This document shows, in pieces, positions 41,583-50,787 of a stretch of 64,000 nt of DNA. The notes under the pieces are model-generated. The model saw nothing but the letters and a program-made list of their open reading frames with translations, ran no database searches and was not told the DNA's origin. Within the stretch, counting starts at the first letter, position 1; every line of letters begins with the position of its first letter. The DNA comes from UBA1163 sp049513055 (GTDB lineage Bacteria; Desulfobacterota; BSN033; UBA1163): NCBI GenBank assembly GCA_049513055.1, contig JBEKWN010000011.1, positions 62,001-126,000 of the forward strand. The letters run 5' to 3'. A program made the translations under genes and the position numbers.

Positions 41583-43544
41583 ATGAATCCAGTTTCTAGG
41601 TTGTTTCGATTTCCTCTGGTCACTAGTCTATTTGTCGGCACCCTTGTCTCCTTGGGCATTATAGGTCTAAGAAGCACTGGGAGCTTCGAATCTTTAGAGT
41701 TAACCGCTTACGACTGGTACATCAGACTGCAGCCTGAAGTTTCTGAACTGGACTCACGCATTGTTCTTATTGAAATCAATGAACGTGATATTCAGAACCA
41801 GGCGAGGTGGCCATTGACAGATGCTACGGTAGCAAAGGTACTGGAAACCCTTACGCATTATCACCCGCGCGCAGTCGGCCTTGATATTTATCGAGACATT
41901 CCGGTGCCCCCTGGGAGTAAGGAACTAGATACGATTTTGACCAAGAATCACAACATCATCACGGCAATGAAATTCGGTGGTGATGAGAAGGTCGGTGTAC
42001 CCCCACCTCCGGCGTTGAAAGATACAGACCAGATTGGCTTTAATGATATTATTGTTGACCCGGGGGGTATCGTTCGCCGTGGTTTGCTTTTCCTCGATGA
42101 TGGAAAAAAGGTCTTCTATTCTTTTGCTCTTCGATTGGCGCTTCTTTACTTACAGGCAGAAGGGGTAACGCCTCAGCCGGATGCGGTTAACCCAGAATAC
42201 TTACAATTAGGCAAAAGGACCATACGGCCATTTGGGGCGAATGATGGTGGATATATTGGAGCCGATGCGCGAGGTTACCAATTTTTACTTAATTTTAAGA
42301 ATTCCCGAAAACCTTTTTCTTCCTTTTCGTTGTCAACCCTTCTCTCCTCACAGATTCATCCGGAGGCGATTAAAAACAAAATAGTCCTTGTAGGAACCAA
42401 GACCGAAGGCGTAAAGGATTTCTTTTACACTCCCTTTAGTCGGGGTCTTCACTCTGATCAACAAATTTCAGGGGTGGCATTGCATGCTCATATCATCAGT
42501 GCATTGCTAGGGTTCGCACTCCAGGGTGGTTCCTCCACTTTAACGCTGAGCGACTGGCAGGAAGGGTTATGGATTTTGCTCTGGGGCTTGATGGGAGGAG
42601 CAATGGGTATTGGAGTCCGTTCCCCCTGGCGTTTTTCGCTTTTCACAATAAGCGGTTTGCTCGTGCTTGCTCTTGCCGTCTATTTTGCATTCTTACGGGG
42701 TTGCTGGATTCCTTTAGTTCCTCCGGCTATTGCTTGGTTTGTCTCTACAGCGCTCATCACCGCTTATATGTCAAACAAAGAAAGAGTAGAACGAGCTTCT
42801 CTGATGCAACTATTTTCGAAACACGTTTCTCAGGAGGTCGCTGAAGTCATTTGGAAGGAGCGCGACCAGTTCCTAGACGGTGGCAGACCCCGTTCCCAAA
42901 TGCTGATTTCCACAGTGATGTTTACAGACCTCGAAGGGTTTACCGCTTTGGCTGAGAAATTGGATCCCCAGACACTTATTGACTGGTTAAATACCTATCT
43001 GGAGACGATGACTAAGCTGGTCATAAAGCATGGAGGAATCGTCGATGACTATTCTGGAGACGGTCTTAAGGCTGATTTCGGTGTCCCCTTTTCCCGGACG
43101 ACAGAAGCAGAGATCCGTCAGGATGCTGTGAATGCAGTGAATTGTGCCCTCGCCATGGAAAGAGAAATCAAACGGCTTAACACTTTCTGGCAGGAGCGTA
43201 AACTCCCAACGGCGAATATGCGTATTGGTATTTTCACGGGACCCGTGGTGGCGGGGAGTTTAGGAAGTACGAAAAGGTTGAAATACACCACCATTGGTGA
43301 CACGGTCAATATTGCCTCAAGGCTTGAGAGTTTTTCTAAGAACCTCACTGGTTTTGATTTTACGAACAGAGCTTGCCGGGTTCTCATTGGAGAAAGTACT
43401 TTGCGATATCTCGGAAACCAGTTCAGGACAGAAAAGGTCGGCGAGTTAAGTTTAAAGGGGAAAGCTGAGAAGATAACCGCCCACTGCTTGGTCGGTCGGG
43501 TGGACGAACATTCGAACGTCATTGAACAGGAAGAAAGAGTATGA
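41583..43544 (+). CDS. CHASE2-domain adenylate/guanylate cyclase 2
   Basis: 653 residues with a CHASE2 sensor (about 30-310), a transmembrane block (330-395) and a class III cyclase (about 430-640). Metal Asp: F-T-D-L-E-G-F-T and D-Y-S-G-D-G-L-K-A-D-F-G. Substrate side: L-K-Y-T-T-I-G-D-T-V-N-I-A-S-R-L-E-S, with Asn and Arg intact. Same length as cyclase 1 but diverged in the sensor. Sixteen nt separate it from the CHAT gene, and its stop overlaps the DUF928 start (ATGA). It likely signals the state sensed in the periplasm through cAMP. Confidence 0.88.
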   Translation: MNPVSRLFRFPLVTSLFVGTLVSLGIIGLRSTGSFESLELTAYDWYIRLQPEVSELDSRIVLIEINERDIQNQARWPLTDATVAKVLETLTHYHPRAVGLDIYRDIPVPPGSKELDTILTKNHNIITAMKFGGDEKVGVPPPPALKDTDQIGFNDIIVDPGGIVRRGLLFLDDGKKVFYSFALRLALLYLQAEGVTPQPDAVNPEYLQLGKRTIRPFGANDGGYIGADARGYQFLLNFKNSRKPFSSFSLSTLLSSQIHPEAIKNKIVLVGTKTEGVKDFFYTPFSRGLHSDQQISGVALHAHIISALLGFALQGGSSTLTLSDWQEGLWILLWGLMGGAMGIGVRSPWRFSLFTISGLLVLALAVYFAFLRGCWIPLVPPAIAWFVSTALITAYMSNKERVERASLMQLFSKHVSQEVAEVIWKERDQFLDGGRPRSQMLISTVMFTDLEGFTALAEKLDPQTLIDWLNTYLETMTKLVIKHGGIVDDYSGDGLKADFGVPFSRTTEAEIRQDAVNAVNCALAMEREIKRLNTFWQERKLPTANMRIGIFTGPVVAGSLGSTKRLKYTTIGDTVNIASRLESFSKNLTGFDFTNRACRVLIGESTLRYLGNQFRTEKVGELSLKGKAEKITAHCLVGRVDEHSNVIEQEERV

Positions 43545-44377
43545 AAAGGAATCTTTTTATTATTGGGACTCTGATTACAGGAATCCTATTCGTATTTTCC
43601 CTTTCCCCCAGTGCGGCGGCTGAAGCAGATGGAAAAACGAATATTGAAACAACCAAAGAGAAAAAAGGGATTGTCCCTCAGCCCGCTGATCAGAAAGGCA
43701 AGGAACCCCCTAAAGGTTTGGAGGCATCAGAGCAAAAATCGTCTCCTCCTGTCAGCCCACCCATTTATCAACCTCCTCTTCGGGGCGCTCCTGGAGGTCG
43801 TGTGGGAGGAGGAACCCGTGGAATTGGAGAAGAATTGATCGCTCTTTTTGCGCTCGCTCCAAACCATGTGGCACTGACAGTCCAAGAACAGCCTACTCTT
43901 TATTGGTACTTATCCAAACCAGCCAAGTACCCAATCGAACTGACAATCATCATAGAGAAGGACACCCCCCCACTTTTAGAGAAGCGTATTCCCCTTCCCT
44001 CGCGACCCGGTATTTATCCATTAAGACTGAGTGATTTTGATATACGCCTGGCCACGGGCACTCAATACCGGTGGTTTTTGGCCCTGGTCCCCGATTCGAA
44101 TCGGCGCTCGAGAGATATCGTCGCCGGTGCAATCATTGAGCGTGTTAAGACCCCAGAGACCCTTCGTTCGAGACTCCTCAAAGCGAGTCGAGAAGAAATC
44201 CCTTATGTCTACGCCGAGGCAGGGATGTGGTATGATGCCTTAATGGCGATTTCAAATCTGATCGCTGACGAGCCGAACAATCCTATTTTTCAAAAACAGC
44301 GGGCCGCCTTGCTGGAACAGGTGGGATTATCACAAGTGGCTCAATATGAGTTGGAGCAGGCGGGGCTTGCGAAATAA
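43541..44377 (+). CDS. DUF928-domain secreted protein
   Basis: 278 residues with a signal peptide (I-I-G-T-L-I-T-G-I-L-F-V-F-S-L) and a Lys/Pro-rich linker, then the DUF928 core from about residue 90: V-G-G-G-T-R-G, L-A-P-N-H-V-A-L-T-V-Q-E-Q-P-T, Y-W-Y-L-S and a final helical Y-A-E-A-G-M-W-Y-D-A-L. DUF928 proteins are known mainly from cyanobacteria, where they lie beside CHAT, CHASE2 and hemagglutinin genes. The periplasmic role is unknown; a sensing or cargo-handling function is inferred from the neighbours. Overlaps the cyclase stop by 4 nt. Confidence 0.78.
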   Translation: MKRNLFIIGTLITGILFVFSLSPSAAAEADGKTNIETTKEKKGIVPQPADQKGKEPPKGLEASEQKSSPPVSPPIYQPPLRGAPGGRVGGGTRGIGEELIALFALAPNHVALTVQEQPTLYWYLSKPAKYPIELTIIIEKDTPPLLEKRIPLPSRPGIYPLRLSDFDIRLATGTQYRWFLALVPDSNRRSRDIVAGAIIERVKTPETLRSRLLKASREEIPYVYAEAGMWYDALMAISNLIADEPNNPIFQKQRAALLEQVGLSQVAQYELEQAGLAK

Positions 44378-44409
44378 TGGCTCCCATCTAAATTTCACGG
44401 GCAGAAAAT

Positions 44410-46212
44410 CTAAAAGGCTGAGATAAGAAATCGGAAGTGGATTCCGGAGTCCTGGAGATTCCAGTTGCCAGGAGTATCCACATGCTTCAGGGGGACGCCC
44501 CAGTAGATTTCGAATTGAGGTCTTAAAAGAACGGGATATTTGAATGTCACGCCCCATCGAAGTCCAAGTCCGACACTACCGATACTCCTTGGTTTGGGAG
44601 TGGGAAGATCTTTATTCCAGGCACTGCCAAAATCCACAAATTGGCAAAACTCAAGAAAATCTGCCAAGAAATAATTTCGGATTACAGGGATCCGACTCTC
44701 CAGAGAGGCAATAAATCCATTATCTCTTACAAGTGTGTTTTCCCGATACCCCCGAACACTGTATCGCCCTCCCACGGAAATCTGTTCAAGAGGCAGCAAG
44801 GAATGATTGGCAAGTTGTAAATCCATTCGGGCAATTGTTTGAATGTCCAACAACTTAAAGCGCCTTGCCCATTGACACTGGAGTAACCAGGTAAAAAATC
44901 GACCGTCTGGAACGTCTTCCCCTGAGTTAAGTGTTGCACCTAACGCATTTATTCCAAGGCTTAACCGTGAACGGATTGCAATCACCTGGATCAGGTCACG
45001 ATATAAATATTCTTGAATGAAACGTATTGCTGAGACAACAGATTTACCATCTTTAACGCCTGGGGAGAATGAAAATGGCTCCTCGTCTAAATATGTTTTG
45101 TTGCGGAGATACTCTCCCATGAGTGCCAGAGCAAATTCACGGTTAAGTGTTCGGAAAAAAGGTTGTCTCAGAGTAATCGAAGCAATGTCTGACTTGCTCT
45201 TAATATTCAAATCTTTAAAGGACTGTTCGATGACGTTAAAGTCATTCTTCCTATAACGAAGGATCAATGTCGTATCGTAGGCCGTGAAAGGAAGCGTATA
45301 ACTGGTATCGATTTCTGGGAAGATTCCTGAAGATTGGCCATAGGTGAAACTCAAGACATCACCAAAACCCGTGAGGTTCAGGTCTGTAAGGGTAATCCGC
45401 CCCCGTTCAGCCCCTACGGATGGAGATTGGTAGTTATCGGATTCAAGTAAGATTTTGATCGGAAACTCATCTTGAACATGAACCTTCAGTACACTATCAC
45501 CACGCCTCACATCAGGCCTGAGCTCCGCATTCAGTTTCTGGATGCGTTCGTCTTGTTGCAGGATTTGAAGCCTCTCTTGAAGGGTTAAGATATTCAAGGG
45601 TGGCCCACCACCGAGGCGAATGCGACTTCGAATGTATCTGTCACGAAACCATTTATTCCCTTCCACCTCGATATTCGTCAGCCTTCCCTCAATGATGTCG
45701 ATCGTAATCATACCATCAATGATGGTCTGGTCTGGTATCACTGCGCCTGAATTGATATATCCTTTATTGACGTAGAAAATCGTCAAGGCAAGCCGTAATG
45801 ACTCCAAATCTGTATCGCTTAGCTCTCGGTTCACATAAGGCGCGGTAACCTCTGCTAAGGTTTCTTCAGAAAAAACCGTATTGCCTGTTATCTTGATCTC
45901 ACGGACAAAAATACGAGGCAGATGGAATGGTTCGACCTTTTCTTCGGCCGGGGGGGGAATCTGAATAGGGGGAGGAATAGGAACGAGCTCCTTCAGTGGG
46001 CTGAGGGACAATCCCCTTTCTGTCTCTGGTATTGGTTGTGGCTCCTTGCCAGAACGACCCGTGGGATCACCTAAGACCCCTTGCGAATAAGCAGAAACAG
46101 ACGCTAAAAAGAGAAAGATGAATCCAAAACAGAAGGGTAGAATTTTATAACATTTTAACCTGCGATTTGGATTGCAAGGAGTATTCAAACTCGATTTTCC
46201 TTTCCGTTTCAA
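44410..46212 (-). CDS. ShlB/FhaC-type outer-membrane transporter (TpsB)
   Basis: 600 residues. A signal peptide is followed by a Pro-rich linker and two POTRA domains (about 100-260; E-I-K-I-T-G-N-T-V-F and D-I-I-E-G-R-L-T-N-I-E-V-E-G-N). A barrel of about 330 residues ends H-F-R-F-L-I-S-A-F with the terminal Phe for BAM. The barrel motif G-R-Y-S-V-R-G-Y-R-E corresponds to the conserved loop-6 motif that enters the pore. It secretes the large exoprotein encoded next to it (59 nt away) and follows it in the same transcript. Convergent with the CHAT/DUF928 operon. Confidence 0.9.
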   Translation of the reverse strand: MKRKGKSSLNTPCNPNRRLKCYKILPFCFGFIFLFLASVSAYSQGVLGDPTGRSGKEPQPIPETERGLSLSPLKELVPIPPPIQIPPPAEEKVEPFHLPRIFVREIKITGNTVFSEETLAEVTAPYVNRELSDTDLESLRLALTIFYVNKGYINSGAVIPDQTIIDGMITIDIIEGRLTNIEVEGNKWFRDRYIRSRIRLGGGPPLNILTLQERLQILQQDERIQKLNAELRPDVRRGDSVLKVHVQDEFPIKILLESDNYQSPSVGAERGRITLTDLNLTGFGDVLSFTYGQSSGIFPEIDTSYTLPFTAYDTTLILRYRKNDFNVIEQSFKDLNIKSKSDIASITLRQPFFRTLNREFALALMGEYLRNKTYLDEEPFSFSPGVKDGKSVVSAIRFIQEYLYRDLIQVIAIRSRLSLGINALGATLNSGEDVPDGRFFTWLLQCQWARRFKLLDIQTIARMDLQLANHSLLPLEQISVGGRYSVRGYRENTLVRDNGFIASLESRIPVIRNYFLADFLEFCQFVDFGSAWNKDLPTPKPRSIGSVGLGLRWGVTFKYPVLLRPQFEIYWGVPLKHVDTPGNWNLQDSGIHFRFLISAF

Positions 46213-46271
46213 TAGTATTTAGGACCAAATTGATCTATTCAAAAATTAGAATGACTTGCCTGATTTGAAAT

Positions 46272-49200
46272 TTAATAGATTGGGCTTGGCAAAACGCTAC
46301 CCGGCCTTATGGGTAAACCGTCACGACCTCTTACCACGAAGCTGCTGATCCTTTCTCCACGAATCCGTGCTATACAACGATCTCTGAGAAGCATTTCGGT
46401 ACTCAAGAAGTTCCCCTGCATGGGTGCCAAAGTTCCGCTGATGTTGGTGATTGGCGCACGAATATCCACCGTCCCGTCAATTCCGAGGGCAGAGGATGCA
46501 TCCACGATACTATCCGGCGAGGCAAGGAAGACATCCGCAATAATTCGGATATTTCCACCCGTTCCTTCATAGGCCTCGGCAATGATCTGACTATCGTTCA
46601 GAATGACATATTCTGGGTCGATGGTGATGTTGCCTCCAACCGTTTGAGGCCCACCCCCCACACTAGTGGTTATCTTGCTATCAATCAACTCGACCATATG
46701 CCCAGCCTTGATATTGATATTTCCTCCATCTGCCTGTTTCGCTTCTGTCGTAATAGAACTATTTTTCATCCGTAATGTGTCCCCAGCATTGATGCCGATA
46801 TCTCCAGCGTTACCGGCGTTACCGGTTCCAAAACTTTTAGCGGATATGGAAGCGCCATTGAAGAGTTGAATCTGATTTCCAGATAACTGGATACTTCCTC
46901 CTGTACCGCTCCCATCAGTAGCAGCGTCTATGTATCCGCCATTGGCCATTGTAACCCAAGGCGCTGTTAAGGAAATATTGCCTCCCTTCCCTGAACCGCT
47001 TGTCCCCGAAGAGATATAGGCTCCATCGTTAATCTGAAGATTCCCTGCTGTGACTTGTATATTTCCTGCGCTTCCGCTGCTATAGGCCGAGGATATAACG
47101 GCTGTATTGTAGTTTGGGCCTGGGAAGCCTCCTGCGATGCCTCCTGGGACGCCTGAAAGAATCACCTGATCTGCAGCATTGATGCGAACCGAACCACCTT
47201 GGCCTTCCGCAAGTGTCACGGCTTCAATCTGGGTTCCGCCTCTCATTTCCAAGGTATTGGTGTCAATATTAATATCACCAGCATTCCCGCTCCCTTGGGC
47301 ATTTGCGCTGATATTCGCAGAGAAATGGCTGCCTCCATCAAGGAGTATATTCTTAGCTGTTACGATCATACTCCCTGCATCCCCCTGCCCATATGAGGTC
47401 GCAGAGATATTGGCGCCATCCTTCACTTCGAGATTGTTGGTCGCAATTTGAATAACACCGCCCTTTCCACTCGCATTCTCATAAGTAGCAGCCTCTATAA
47501 ACCCGCCATTGGTCATTGTTATCCAGGGCGCTGTTAATGAAATATTACCCGCGTTCCCTGACCCGCTTGTCCCCGAAGCGATATAGGATTCATCGTTAAT
47601 CTGAAGATTCCCTGCTGTGACTTGTATATTTCCTGCGCTTCCGCTACCATAGGCCGAGGATAATACCCCTGTGTTGTAGTTACCTCCTTGATTCCCTCCT
47701 GGGACGCCTCCTGGGATGCCGGAAAGAATCACCTGATCTGCAGCATTGATGCGAACCGAACCACCTTGGCCTTCTGCAGTTGTCACAGCTTGAATCTGGG
47801 CTCCCCCTCTCATTTCCAAGGTATTGGTGCCAATATTAATATCACCAGCGTTCCCGCTCCCTCTGGCATTGGCGCTGATATAAGCAGTGAAATGGCTGCC
47901 TCCATCGAGGAATATATCCTTTGCTGTTATGATGATACTCCCTGCATCCCCCTGCCCATATGAGGTCGCAGAGATATTGGCGCCATCCTTCACTTCGAGA
48001 TTGTTGGTCGCAATCCGAATAGCACCACCCTTCCCGCTACCACTTTCTCCCACATCTGCCGAAATATTTGCTGCAAAGATGTCTTTGACCCCGGAGATGA
48101 CTACATTACCTGCAGTTACGTCAATAGAGCCACTGCTCCCTGAGCCGGATGAATAGGCATCGATCCCTCCACCGTCCTTGATCAGCACAGACTCTGCTTT
48201 CACTTCTATATTTCCACCATTCCCCGCCCCCTGTGTCCCTGCCCTGATTTGGGCACGGTCTCTCACCTCGAGGCTTTGCGCATTAATCCGAATATCTCCA
48301 GCGGCTCCAGTCGAATCCCCAAAAAGTGCTTCAGAACTTATTGCTGAATAAAAAAGATTGGCGTAACTCCCTGATAAGAGGATAGAATTAGCTGTCACCT
48401 CGATGTTGCCAGCCGTCCCTGACCCGCCTGTAGTGGATAAGATTGAAGCTCCATCCGTCACCTCGAGGCGGCCTGCCCTAATTTGTATATTTCCGGCGCC
48501 TCCATCGTTTCCTGTTGCATGGATCCCTGCCAACCATCCCGTAAGTAGAATCCGGTCAGCGGTCACCTCCAAATCGCCAGCCCTGCCTGGGCTAAATCCC
48601 CACATGTACGATGATGTGTCGATCTCGCCACTCCGAACCTCCAGATTTCCTGTATCTATGCGGATACGTCCTGCATTTCCACTGCCCCATGTTAGAGCAT
48701 GAATTCCAGTAGTTGACCCCAATGCATTTTCCCCAGATACCAATATGCTTTCAGCATTGATGTCAATGTTTCCGCCCGCCCCTGAGCCGTCCACAGTCGT
48801 CTCAATTTTAGCCCCATCGCGTATTTCAAGACTGCCTGTTGTAACTCTAAGATCACCACCCCGTCCTGAACCCATGGTTCGGGTTGACAGTCTTGTTTGA
48901 TCACCAGAAGGATCATCATATGCCCCCGTCATGAATATCGAATCTGCGGTCACTGTCAGGTTTCCCGCATTGCCTGATATAGCCCAATCGTTATGGGTGT
49001 TGATCTGGCTTCCCCCACCCATACCCAGACTGCCGGTATACACTTCAACGTTACCACTGTTGCCCGCACCGTTTGTAGAGGACTCGATTTTTGAATTCCA
49101 CATTACCATACTACCGGAGTTGATAACGATATCACCCCCTTGACCTATTCCACTGGTAGATGCTTCTATCAATGCCCCATTGGCGACGAGGTCCTCCTTT

Positions 49201-49994
49201 ATGCCAATATCAATACCCTTCTTGGCTCCGTCTATATCTCCCAAGGTATCGGCAACAATAGAGGAGTTTTCTATGAGTAACTTCCCTCCCCTAATGACCA
49301 CTGTTCCACTTCCACTAATACTGCTTACGTCAAGGTATGCCAAATTTGAGAGATTAATATTCCCAAGGCGGTCAAATGAGGACATCTGTAAATCCGGCGC
49401 AATCCGGGACTCAACAGGAATGACCTCGCCTGGAGAGGCAACACTTGCAATATTAATCCGGCCGCTCGGTGCCAGGAGCCAACCCGTTGGCCCTCCCGTA
49501 ATATTGATGTCACCCCCTATTATTGAAAGGGTTTTACCTTCCGGAACCTCAAGATAACTCTCTTGAATTGAAATCGGCGCCGGGGTATTGCTCAAAAACC
49601 CGAAGGCGGCCACTGGAGCCGTTGAGAGGGTGGATTGCTTTCCTAAATCAGCATAGAACTTTGCCCCATCTGTCATTCGGAGATAATCGGCTGTACTAAC
49701 GTGAAACGAGCCGCTAACATCCAATGAGGCGTTGGGCCCGAACAGGACCCCGTATGGATTGAGAAGGTAAAGATTTGCTCTCGTAATAGTCGAGCGGAGA
49801 GTGCCATCAATGATGGATTGCTGGCCTCCCGTAATCCGTCCTATGATGTTCGCAATCCAAGAGGGACCGTTAAAACTTGCCGTATCTCCTGTCCACACAC
49901 TGAACAGACCAAAGCTATGAAACTGATTGGTCCCTTTGATTGTCCCCCCATTGATATTATAAATATTGCCCGCCTGATTTATTGTGGTCCCCAT
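46272..49994 (-). CDS. Filamentous-hemagglutinin-type two-partner exoprotein (TpsA)
   Basis: 1240 residues. The N-terminal TPS secretion domain (about 1-250) has N-Q-F-H-S-F-G-L-F-S-V, I-I-G-R-I-T-G-G, N-L-Y-L-L-N-P-Y-G-V and G-A-N-S-like features; the rest is a right-handed beta-helix of Gly/Ser/Asn repeats such as G-S-G-N-A-G-N-I and L-E-V-K-D-G-A. It would be a surface adhesin. The usual start is absent: sequence in frame upstream of the first ATG matches the family (T-I-T-S-D-G-T) but meets a TGA 13 codons earlier, and no signal peptide is seen. No stop interrupts the 1240 codons. Expression is preceded by a cyclic-dinucleotide-type riboswitch (50,187-50,277). Confidence 0.85.
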   Translation of the reverse strand: MGTTINQAGNIYNINGGTIKGTNQFHSFGLFSVWTGDTASFNGPSWIANIIGRITGGQQSIIDGTLRSTITRANLYLLNPYGVLFGPNASLDVSGSFHVSTADYLRMTDGAKFYADLGKQSTLSTAPVAAFGFLSNTPAPISIQESYLEVPEGKTLSIIGGDINITGGPTGWLLAPSGRINIASVASPGEVIPVESRIAPDLQMSSFDRLGNINLSNLAYLDVSSISGSGTVVIRGGKLLIENSSIVADTLGDIDGAKKGIDIGIKEDLVANGALIEASTSGIGQGGDIVINSGSMVMWNSKIESSTNGAGNSGNVEVYTGSLGMGGGSQINTHNDWAISGNAGNLTVTADSIFMTGAYDDPSGDQTRLSTRTMGSGRGGDLRVTTGSLEIRDGAKIETTVDGSGAGGNIDINAESILVSGENALGSTTGIHALTWGSGNAGRIRIDTGNLEVRSGEIDTSSYMWGFSPGRAGDLEVTADRILLTGWLAGIHATGNDGGAGNIQIRAGRLEVTDGASILSTTGGSGTAGNIEVTANSILLSGSYANLFYSAISSEALFGDSTGAAGDIRINAQSLEVRDRAQIRAGTQGAGNGGNIEVKAESVLIKDGGGIDAYSSGSGSSGSIDVTAGNVVISGVKDIFAANISADVGESGSGKGGAIRIATNNLEVKDGANISATSYGQGDAGSIIITAKDIFLDGGSHFTAYISANARGSGNAGDINIGTNTLEMRGGAQIQAVTTAEGQGGSVRINAADQVILSGIPGGVPGGNQGGNYNTGVLSSAYGSGSAGNIQVTAGNLQINDESYIASGTSGSGNAGNISLTAPWITMTNGGFIEAATYENASGKGGVIQIATNNLEVKDGANISATSYGQGDAGSMIVTAKNILLDGGSHFSANISANAQGSGNAGDINIDTNTLEMRGGTQIEAVTLAEGQGGSVRINAADQVILSGVPGGIAGGFPGPNYNTAVISSAYSSGSAGNIQVTAGNLQINDGAYISSGTSGSGKGGNISLTAPWVTMANGGYIDAATDGSGTGGSIQLSGNQIQLFNGASISAKSFGTGNAGNAGDIGINAGDTLRMKNSSITTEAKQADGGNINIKAGHMVELIDSKITTSVGGGPQTVGGNITIDPEYVILNDSQIIAEAYEGTGGNIRIIADVFLASPDSIVDASSALGIDGTVDIRAPITNISGTLAPMQGNFLSTEMLLRDRCIARIRGERISSFVVRGRDGLPIRPGSVLPSPIY
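46935..48065 (-). repeat. 567-bp internal tandem duplication in the exoprotein gene
   Basis: Two adjacent units (about 46,935-47,499 and 47,500-48,065) share long identical runs; the run GCAGAGATATTGGCGCC, for example, starts at 47,401 and again at 47,968, a period of 567 nt or 189 codons. The protein segments differ at scattered positions. It extends the beta-helix by whole turns and marks a place prone to length variation. Confidence 0.7.
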
Positions 49995-50159
49995 GGTTCC
50001 ATCTGATGTGATGGTCGAGGCGGTTCGTAATCATTTTTCCCTCCCATTTTATCATTCAACATAGTTAGGAGTTCTTGATTTATTGATATCCTTCTGTAAA
50101 ACGTAACCGTTTAATAATATTGACTAATTACCACTTCCCCACTTCTACTAGATCACTCT

Positions 50160-50201
50160 AAAAACAAAAATGCCGACCTAACCGTCGGTTCAACCTTCGG
50201 C
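50160..50201 (-). terminator. Riboswitch-controlled intrinsic terminator
   Basis: Minus strand: GCCGA arm, nested AACCG/CGGTT, TCGGC arm (50,201-50,172), then ATTTTTGTTTTT (50,171-50,160). The AACCG part overlaps the 3' strand of the aptamer stem P1 (TGAACC, 50,192-50,187), so aptamer folding and terminator folding exclude each other. Confidence 0.75.
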
Positions 50202-50277
50202 AGCTCGGCCATCTTCTCAAAAGATCCGCCGCTTTCCGTCCCCCCCTCGTGGAAAGGTTGGCTTTATCGAGTGAACC
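50187..50277 (-). ncRNA. GEMM-I-like cyclic dinucleotide riboswitch aptamer
   Basis: Stem P1 is GGTTCA (50,277-50,272) with TGAACC (50,192-50,187). Inside are GATAAAGCCAACC, a hairpin with CC-arms and the ACGA loop, GGGACGGAAAGC matching the GGGACGCAAAGC receptor of c-di-GMP-I riboswitches, a CGGATCT...AGATGGCC hairpin and GAGCTGCCGAAGG. These occur in the order of the GEMM-I consensus. Where c-di-GMP-specific members have G at the specificity position, this has an A-run (GATAAAG), as in the 3',3'-cGAMP-binding subclass, but the alignment there is uncertain. It lies upstream of TpsA and would act as an ON switch, since binding should block the terminator. Confidence 0.72.
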
Positions 50278-50288
50278 TAATTGCTTAA

Positions 50289-50318
50289 ATCTAAATCAAA
50301 ATTCATTGGGTTTGTCAA
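50289..50318 (-). promoter_or_regulatory. Probable promoter of the riboswitch-TpsA-TpsB transcript
   Basis: Minus strand TTGACA (50,318-50,313) with a poor -10 about 17-18 nt downstream (TTTAGAT, 50,296-50,290). The start would fall about 5-10 nt before the aptamer's first base, as expected for a riboswitch leader. Confidence 0.4.
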
Positions 50319-50405
50319 GCAAAAATTTGGCTGGAATCGTGCAAGAAGAATCGGATGATTCTTAAGACTCTGTTCTTGTTGAATCAAAGGTAAGAAGAAA
50401 TCAAA

Positions 50406-50434
50406 AAGGGGTTGCAAATGACTTACAACCCCTT
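50406..50434 (-). terminator. Intrinsic terminator after the initiator tRNA
   Basis: Minus strand AAGGGGTTG, an 11-nt loop, CAACCCCTT and TTTGATT. It lies 10 nt after the tRNA 3' end. Confidence 0.8.
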
Positions 50435-50443
50435 AAATTGTTT

Positions 50444-50520
<77 letters not shown>

Positions 50521-50529
50521 ATCTAATCA

Positions 50530-50558
50530 TTTCTAATCCATTCATAGAAATTTGTCAA
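50530..50558 (-). promoter_or_regulatory. Promoter of the initiator tRNA
   Basis: Minus strand TTGACA (50,558-50,553), a 17-nt spacer and TAGAAA (50,535-50,530). Start about 3 nt before the mature 5' end. Confidence 0.5.
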
Positions 50559-50787
50559 GCTTTTCCAGACCTTTCTTGACCCATCCGACTTGCGAAGCCT
50601 TGGGCGTGAGCCCTCAGCCTGAGCGATCCACTGAGCTCGCGCCGAAGTCTCTGGCCAAAGAAATCCCCTGGCGTTGGTGCTTCAGGTGTGAAGGGTTGAC
50701 AACCCCCTACCTGTCCCGTAGAATACGTTAAAGATGTGACCTTGTCCCTGCCTGCGGCAGACAGGCGTGTCACAGGACGAAATCCCT

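Noticed and set aside
50555..50773. Open frame opposite the start of lptF
   Set aside because: It crosses the tRNA promoter and a REP-like palindrome, has no ribosome site, and its residues are typical of a shadow frame.
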